Shown piece after piece: positions 58,576 to 64,000 of a stretch of 64,000 nucleotides of DNA. Every line of letters begins with the position of its first letter. The first letter of the stretch is position 1. Position numbers and translations under genes: made by a program. This DNA comes from Acidobacteriota bacterium (GTDB lineage: Bacteria > Acidobacteriota > Terriglobia > Acidiferrales > UBA7541): the NCBI GenBank assembly GCA_003223215.1, contig QHYH01000099.1, positions 1 to 64,000 of the forward strand, in the 5' to 3' direction. The notes under the pieces were generated by a model. The model worked only from the letters and a program-made list of their open reading frames with translations, did no database searches and was not told the origin of the DNA.

Positions 58576-61500
58576 GTGAATCGTCAGTCCTGCATTTTCT
58601 CGTTTGCGCTCGTCGTTTTTTCGACCATCGGTTCGTATCCTGCCGGGGCGCAAATCCCCGAATCCACGTACCAAGAAATGCGCTGGCGCATGATCGGTCC
58701 CACGCGCGGAGGCCGGACGCGCGCTGCTTGCGGCGTGCCGAGCGAGCCCAACGTTTTTTACATGGGTGCGGTCAACGGAGGCGTGTGGAGGTCGGACGAT
58801 TACGGCCGCACCTGGAATCCCATGTTTGACGGCCAGCCCACCGAATCCATTGGCGCGATTGCCGTGGCGCCTTCCGATCCCAACATCATTTACGTTGGCA
58901 GCGGCGAAGGCCTGGCGCGGCCGGACCTGTCTTTGGGTGACGGCGTCTACAAATCCACCGACGCGGGCAAGACCTGGACGCACCTTGGCCTGCGCAACTC
59001 CCAGGGCATCCCCGCCCTGGCGGTTGACCCCCGGAACCCCAACCGCGTTTTTGCCGCGGCCCTTGGGCACCCTTACGGAGCAAGTGAAGAGCGGGGCATC
59101 TATCTGTCGACCGACGGCGGAGAGAATTGGCAGAAAGTTCTTTCGAAAGACGCGAACGTCGGCGGCTCGGACGTCGAAATGGATCCCGCGAGTCCCGATG
59201 TGGTCTACGCATCGTTGTGGGAGGTTCGTCTCGGCCCGTGGGAAGACGGCAATCAATACAGCGGCACGGGCGGGGGCCTTTTCAAATCGACCGATGGGGG
59301 AAAGACCTGGCGCGCGCTCACGAACGGGCTGCCGAAGGGGATCATTCAAGTGGACGTGGCCATCGCGGCGAGCCGGCCGAGCCGCCTGTACGCGTCGGTG
59401 GCCACGAACGAGCCGAGCGTCGGGATTTACCGCTCCGACGACGCGGGAGAAAACTGGACGCGCATCACCAGCGACCCGCGGCCGGCATTGCGCATTGGCG
59501 GCGGCGATCTGCCCGTGCCCCGTGTGGATCCGAAAAATCCGGACATCGTTTACAGCTCGAGCATTGTCACCATGCGCTCGACCGACGGAGGCAAAACGTG
59601 GACGAGCCTTCGCGGCGCGCCGGGCGGCGATGACTATCAGAATCTCTGGATCAATCCCAACTTTCCCAACATCCTTCTGCTCACGAGCGACCAGGGCGCG
59701 CTCGTCAGCGTGAATTCCGGCCAAACCTGGAGTTCCTGGTACAACCAGCCCACCGGCCAGCTCTACCACGCGGCTACGACGAATTCTTTTCCTTATTTGG
59801 TGTGCAGCGGCCAGCAGGATAGCGGATCAGTCTGCGTCTCCAGCCGCGGCAAGGACGGTGAAATCACTTTTCGCGAATGGCACCCCGTGGGCATCATCGA
59901 ATACGGCTACGCCGCGCCCGATCCGCTCAATCCGGACATCGTTTACGGCGCGGGCCGCCGCGAGGTGTCGAAATTTTCGGTTTCCACGGGTCAATTCCAG
60001 AACGTCACCCCGGTTCCGGCGGCCGATCCGAAAGTGCGCGCCGACCGCACGCAGCCCATTGTTTTCTCGCCGGTCGATCCTCATGTTCTCTATACCACGA
60101 CGAATTTCCTGTATAAGACAAGCGACGGGGGACAAACCTGGCAAACCATCAGCCCGGATCTCGCGCGCGAGCACGGCGCGATTCCTGCGAGCCTGGGGGA
60201 CAAAGCGGCAAAGGATCCCGGCGCCGCTGAGATTCGCGGCGTCATTTATGCGCTGGCGCCTTCGTTCAAAAACGTGACCACCGTTTGGGCGGGCACCGAC
60301 GATGGCCTGCTCTGGGTTACGCGAGACGGCGGCGCCAACTGGAAAAACATCACGCCTCCCGAGATCACGCCCTGGAGCAAGGTCACGCAGCTTAGCGCTT
60401 CGCATTTCGATGACGAAACCGCCTATGCTTCGGTCAGCCGCTTCCGCATCGACGATCTCCGTCCGTACATTTACCGCACCCATGACGGCGGGAAGACCTG
60501 GCGGCTGGTCACGAACGGGCTGCCGGAGGGCGCGCCGGTCGATGCCGTCCGCGAAGATCCCGTGCGGAAGGGTTTGCTGTTCGCCGGAACCGAAACCAGC
60601 GTGTGGGTCTCCTTCGACGACGGCGACCACTGGCAGTCGCTCGAGCTCAACCTGCCGCACACCTCCATGCGCGATCTGTGGATTCACGAGGACGATTTGA
60701 TTGTGGCCACGCACGGCCGCTCGTTCTGGATTCTCGACGATATTTCGCCGCTGCGCCAGCTCACGGAATCGCTTCGAGGATCGGAAGCGCATCTGTTCAG
60801 GCCGGCAACGGCTTATCGCGTCCGGCGCAACACCAATACCGACACGCCCCTTCCGCCCGACGAGCCCACCGCCGAGAATCCTCCCGATGGCGCGATCATC
60901 GATTATTTTCTCGCCGAGGCTTCCTCCACTCCCGTGACGCTCGAAATCCTCGACGCCCAAGGAAAGATCGTGCGCAAATTTTCGAGCACTGACAAACCCG
61001 AGCCTTCCGCGGAAGAGCTCCGGAAGGAGTTGATCCCGCGCTATTGGATTCGCATCTCCAAAGCTCTTCCGAGCACTGCGGGCATGCACCGCTGGGTATG
61101 GGATTTGCGCTACCCGGCGCCGCGCGCGACGCGCTCGGAATATCCCATCTCCGCCGTTCCCGGCGACACGCCGCGTGCGCCCGGGGGCCCCATGGCCGTT
61201 CCAGGGGAGTACACCCTCCGCCTTACGGCGAACGGACACACGTCGAGCGAACCGCTCGACGTGAAGATGGACCCGCGCGTAAAAGGCTCCGAGAGAGATC
61301 TCGCCGAGGAGCTCGAGAAACAGCAGCTGCTGGCGGGAATGATGACGCAAACGACCGAGGCGGTTAGCGAGGCCCGGGCTCTCCATGAGCAGGTCCAAAG
61401 ACTGACGGGCAAAGCACCCGCCTTGGCTACCGTCGGGAGCACCGCCGGTTCACCGGCCGAAAAAATCTCCGGTCCGCTTGCCGAAGCGGTCTCTGCTTTT

Positions 61501-61833
61501 GACAAAAAACTGACCGCGATTCTCGGCGGCGCCGGCGGTCAGGGAGGTTCTGGAGCTCGCGCGTCGCCTGCGCCGACCTTGACTCGCACCTCAGGCATGA
61601 TCGGCGCGCTCTATTCCGAGATCGACCGCGCTGACGCGGCTCCAACGGCCGCGCAGCTTGCCGCCATCACCGCTCTGGAGAGCGACTTCACGGCTACCCG
61701 CAAACTCTGGCAGGCCTTCCAGGCGAGCGATCTTCCGGCGCTCAATCGCCAGCTCAAATCGGCAGGCCTCGCGGAACTAAAACCGGCTTCCGCGTCAGGC
61801 GCGGCAAAGGATGAAGACGGCGACATCGCGTGA
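58576..61833 (+). CDS. Large exported BNR/VPS10-type propeller protein
   Basis: 1085 residues from GTG 58576, chosen because GGAGGT lies five bases upstream and a signal peptide follows (FSFALVVFSTIGSYPAGAQ); the frame is open to 58249 without support. Residues ~35-720 hold many BNR/Asp-box blades (GGVWRSDDYGRTWNPMFDG, KSTDAGKTWTHLG, STDGGENWQKVL, RSTDGGKTWTSLRG, THDGGKTWRLV), forming two propellers like sortilin/VPS10 and clan GH-J glycosidases. The C-terminal part (VTLEILDAQGKIVRKFSS, GEYTLRLTANG) is Ig-like, then helical. Databases often label such proteins glycosyl hydrolase, but no catalytic residues can be assigned. Confidence 0.88.
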   Translation: MNRQSCIFSFALVVFSTIGSYPAGAQIPESTYQEMRWRMIGPTRGGRTRAACGVPSEPNVFYMGAVNGGVWRSDDYGRTWNPMFDGQPTESIGAIAVAPSDPNIIYVGSGEGLARPDLSLGDGVYKSTDAGKTWTHLGLRNSQGIPALAVDPRNPNRVFAAALGHPYGASEERGIYLSTDGGENWQKVLSKDANVGGSDVEMDPASPDVVYASLWEVRLGPWEDGNQYSGTGGGLFKSTDGGKTWRALTNGLPKGIIQVDVAIAASRPSRLYASVATNEPSVGIYRSDDAGENWTRITSDPRPALRIGGGDLPVPRVDPKNPDIVYSSSIVTMRSTDGGKTWTSLRGAPGGDDYQNLWINPNFPNILLLTSDQGALVSVNSGQTWSSWYNQPTGQLYHAATTNSFPYLVCSGQQDSGSVCVSSRGKDGEITFREWHPVGIIEYGYAAPDPLNPDIVYGAGRREVSKFSVSTGQFQNVTPVPAADPKVRADRTQPIVFSPVDPHVLYTTTNFLYKTSDGGQTWQTISPDLAREHGAIPASLGDKAAKDPGAAEIRGVIYALAPSFKNVTTVWAGTDDGLLWVTRDGGANWKNITPPEITPWSKVTQLSASHFDDETAYASVSRFRIDDLRPYIYRTHDGGKTWRLVTNGLPEGAPVDAVREDPVRKGLLFAGTETSVWVSFDDGDHWQSLELNLPHTSMRDLWIHEDDLIVATHGRSFWILDDISPLRQLTESLRGSEAHLFRPATAYRVRRNTNTDTPLPPDEPTAENPPDGAIIDYFLAEASSTPVTLEILDAQGKIVRKFSSTDKPEPSAEELRKELIPRYWIRISKALPSTAGMHRWVWDLRYPAPRATRSEYPISAVPGDTPRAPGGPMAVPGEYTLRLTANGHTSSEPLDVKMDPRVKGSERDLAEELEKQQLLAGMMTQTTEAVSEARALHEQVQRLTGKAPALATVGSTAGSPAEKISGPLAEAVSAFDKKLTAILGGAGGQGGSGARASPAPTLTRTSGMIGALYSEIDRADAAPTAAQLAAITALESDFTATRKLWQAFQASDLPALNRQLKSAGLAELKPASASGAAKDEDGDIA

Positions 61834-62078
61834 GATTTTGCTGAAGCCCTTTCCGGAAAAGGCGGCCTTGAGATTCGGGGATAGCGGCGGGGTTCGGCAG
61901 GTGCCGCCGAGGCCACCAACCGCAAAAAAAACTATTGGCTATCCCGCCGGAAACCTGCTATAGGAGATACACCGTAGACCCGCGTCCAAGTTAGGGTTTT
62001 TCCCTGCTTGTCCAGCGCGATGTTGGGATGATACGGAAAACTGGAAGCGGCGAAGCGCGCCGCAAGTTCATTAGAATG

Positions 62079-62672
62079 TCATCGTTGGAGCCCCAGCCCC
62101 GGACGGAGTATAGGGTGTCCCGGAAAGAGTTACTGTGGATCGTAGGGTCCGCAGGAATAACGCTTCTGGCGTTAGCCCTGCTTGCCAACAGTACCTCCCT
62201 GTTCAAACGCTCGAATCGCGAGGAAGCCGCGGCATGGAGTCAGAAGCCCATCAGCGCGGGTTATATTGGAAGCCAGCTCAAGCAAATCGACAAAACGCGC
62301 TCCTCCCTGATTATTTCCTATGAGCTCGAGAACAACACGGATTCGGACTATCACCTTGCCGAGGGACCCGGCCTGGTGATTCTGAGCAAACTGAAAACCG
62401 ATGGCAGCTTTAGCCAGGAGGAACCGATTCGGCTTGCTTATCCGGTGTTTTTGCCGGCGAAGCAGCACGCGCGGCTGGCCATTGAAATCACCCAGCCGTT
62501 TAACTGGCCGGCGGAAAAAGACGCGGGATACCTCGACAAGATGAGAAATTTTGTCAAGGAGCGGCTCGAGAACGTCGGAGAGTTTGTTCTGTTCGATCAG
62601 ACCAATCACTGGCAGCTCGAGCTACCGAGCGGTTGGGAACAGCTCCAGGAAACGTCGCAGGCGAGTGATTGA
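62079..62672 (+). CDS. Membrane-anchored protein of unknown function
   Basis: 197 residues from ATG 62079; ATG 62028 is an alternative, and neither has a strong ribosome-binding site. One membrane helix (LLWIVGSAGITLLALALLAN) near the N-terminus is followed by a soluble beta-rich domain (SLIISYELENNTDSDYHLAE, PVFLPAKQHARLAIEITQPF) and ends in LPSGWEQLQETSQASD. No family motif is recognised. It stands 110 bases before the PilZ gene on the same strand. Confidence 0.7.
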   Translation, partial: SSLEPQPRTEYRVSRKELLWIVGSAGITLLALALLANSTSLFKRSNREEAAAWSQKPISAGYIGSQLKQIDKTRSSLIISYELENNTDSDYHLAEGPGLVILSKLKTDGSFSQEEPIRLAYPVFLPAKQHARLAIEITQPFNWPAEKDAGYLDKMRNFVKERLENVGEFVLFDQTNHWQLELPSGWEQLQETSQASD

Positions 62673-62781
62673 TGCGCCGGCGTGGAACAAGAGACCCGGC
62701 AGGAGCCGCAAAGTTTGCTCGAGAGGAGCCCGGTCTATGCCGCTTAACGACGCATAAGACCGAAACCGGCAGGATGAGCTT

Positions 62782-64000
62782 ATGTCTTCTTCACCGGTAA
62801 TTTCGACTGACAAGGCAAAACCCGGAGAGCGGCGCAGCTCTTCGCGGGGAGTGCTCAATCACTATGTGGTGCTGGTGTATTTCGGCGAGGACAATTGGGG
62901 CAAGCTCACCAACATGAGCGAGGGCGGAATGGCTTTTGAGTTCTCGAGGCCGCCCGTCTTGCATGCGCGAATCAACTTCACGTTTCAGGTCATGGGCTGC
63001 ATGCCCATGCCGCACGACGCCAGCGTTCTCGGCGAATCGTTCGAAGCAACCGGCGAAATCGTCTGGCTGCAGGAGTTTGAGAGAACTGCCGGAGTGCAAT
63101 TTGTCGAGTTGGCCGACGGAAACCGGAAACATATCCGGCAGTGGCTGTCGTTTGAAGCCTCGACGAACACGGTTGCCGCAACCGAGAGCGCCAAAGAAGA
63201 AGTGCTCGCGCTGGCCGCGGAAGAAACGGAGTTGCCCCTGCCCCTCGCTGCCTTGACTCCAGAGCCGGAAACGGCCGGCAAGGCAGAGACGAAAGAGAGT
63301 GTGGTTGAACTGGATGCGCCGGAATCTCCTGAAGAGCCGGTCGAAGAGCCGGAACCGCCCCCAGCCGTGGCCGGGCTCGAGGTGCCGGAGTTCCCGGTGC
63401 TTGCGTTGGCCCGCCAGGGAGAGGCCGTCGAATGGCAGCCGAGCGTCGCGTCGTCCCCGGCCGCGCAGCCCTCGGTGGCGCGGTTGACTTTTCTGGTTGT
63501 CGCGGGCTGCCTTGCGGCGTTTGCGGTGACGGTCGGCGTAAGAGTGTTCATGGCCCGGGAGGCTCGCCGCGCTGACCTGGCCGCAGGCGCGACCAGCCTA
63601 GCCAATGTTCCTTCTGCCGACGCTCCCCTGGTTGTCCCTTCCGAAGCCGCGCCGCCTTTTCAGGTAGAGGTGCTCGACGAGAGTGGGAAACGCTGGATGC
63701 TGTGGTTTGTTCGCAAGGATTCCCAAAAAGCCAACGATCAGATTCCCAGGCGCGCCGAGACCGAGTCTCCGGCCTTTTCCTCTTCCCCAGCCAGAGTTGC
63801 GAAGGAGAAAGACACGCCTCCGGCCGAGGATCTCGGGACTCCCCACACCTATACTCTGGCGGCTCCCATCATCAATCGCCCGGCAGACAATGGTTCTGCG
63901 CCGGACAATCCAGTGGAAGAAGCACCTGCCATTCAAAAGGAGCCGGCTGTTCCACAAGAGGAAACTTCTGGCGGGGTGCTCAACGGCCGCCTGACGCCGC
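62782..64000 (+). CDS. PilZ-domain membrane protein, cut by the window edge
   Basis: At least 406 residues from ATG 62782 (AGGA nine bases upstream), with no stop before the edge. Residues ~15-125 resemble a PilZ domain: GERRSSSRG, VVLVYFGEDNWGKLTNMSEG and GMAFEFSRP, then GEIVWLQEFERTAGVQFVEL. The RxxxR and (D/N)xSxxG c-di-GMP motifs are present in altered form (ERRSS, NMSEGG). An acidic Pro/Glu-rich linker (EEPVEEPEPPPAVAG) leads to one membrane helix (LTFLVVAGCLAAFAVTVGVR, ~235-255) and a periplasmic Pro-rich stretch ending GGVLNGRLTP. Such an end often precedes a TonB C-terminal domain, which would lie outside the window. Confidence 0.75.
   Translation, partial: MSSSPVISTDKAKPGERRSSSRGVLNHYVVLVYFGEDNWGKLTNMSEGGMAFEFSRPPVLHARINFTFQVMGCMPMPHDASVLGESFEATGEIVWLQEFERTAGVQFVELADGNRKHIRQWLSFEASTNTVAATESAKEEVLALAAEETELPLPLAALTPEPETAGKAETKESVVELDAPESPEEPVEEPEPPPAVAGLEVPEFPVLALARQGEAVEWQPSVASSPAAQPSVARLTFLVVAGCLAAFAVTVGVRVFMAREARRADLAAGATSLANVPSADAPLVVPSEAAPPFQVEVLDESGKRWMLWFVRKDSQKANDQIPRRAETESPAFSSSPARVAKEKDTPPAEDLGTPHTYTLAAPIINRPADNGSAPDNPVEEAPAIQKEPAVPQEETSGGVLNGRLTP

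Overview
The window is high-G+C bacterial DNA that reads as Acidobacteriota, probably class Terriglobia. The signs are an acidobacterial VWFA-type protein, Ser/Thr kinases fused to TolB-like propellers, choice-of-anchor-D repeat proteins, carboxypeptidase-type TonB-dependent receptors, PilZ/TonB proteins, and many secreted proteins of unknown role. This placement is inferred from gene content; no search was run. No rRNA, tRNA, CRISPR array or intact insertion sequence was seen.

Layout. (1) 1-7.2 kb is accessory: the tail of an unknown gene, then, on the minus strand, a secreted phosphoesterase with three 312-bp tandem repeats, a beta-helix protein, an Fn3 lipoprotein and a PIG-L deacetylase. 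(2) 8.0-11.3 kb is the rpmH-rnpA-yidD-yidC-khpB(jag) operon on the plus strand; rpmH starts with TTG. (3) 11.3-17.3 kb separates khpB from rsmG. It holds a decayed secreted-protein remnant, a YdjM-like membrane protein, selD, a truncated and frameshifted kinase-propeller pseudogene and a CPBP protease. The selD gene has an in-frame TGA (14195-14197) at the catalytic Cys/Sec position with a SECIS-like hairpin just after it, so SelD is very likely a selenoprotein. (4) 17.4-21.4 kb is the segregation locus: rsmG, an array of eight intact parS sites, parA, parB and a bactofilin. (5) 21.5-27.7 kb contains a rhomboid-TPR gene broken by two frameshifts and a stop, purD, a MOSC protein, an ADP-ribosylglycohydrolase stub, and several hypothetical and pentapeptide-repeat genes. 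(6) 27.8-41.7 kb holds an ACP-acyl-AMP ligase-acyltransferase fusion, an outer-membrane barrel, TonB, a LOG-like protein, a VWFA protein, an ABM monooxygenase, an M14 peptidase and a lactonase. (7) 41.8-51.3 kb carries gyrA, two small genes, gyrB, dnaN and dnaA, all on the minus strand, with a DnaA-box cluster (candidate oriC) upstream of dnaA. (8) 51.3-64 kb holds an NHL propeller protein, a YmdB-like phosphoesterase, TPR, MarR, a junction of two truncated genes (TonB-dependent receptor and RND pump), DinB, a large BNR-propeller protein, and a PilZ-membrane protein running off the right edge.

How the genes work together. The window combines the two usual halves of a bacterial origin region: replication initiation and topology (dnaA, dnaN, gyrB, gyrA) and membrane insertion, RNA processing and segregation (rpmH to parB). 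In the common ancestral order the two halves diverge from a shared origin. Here both keep their direction but their order is swapped, so they point at each other across about 20 kb of accessory DNA. Decay is concentrated around the par locus (11.4, 14.3-16.5, 21.5-23.0, 24.9 kb) and at 56.2-57.2 kb.
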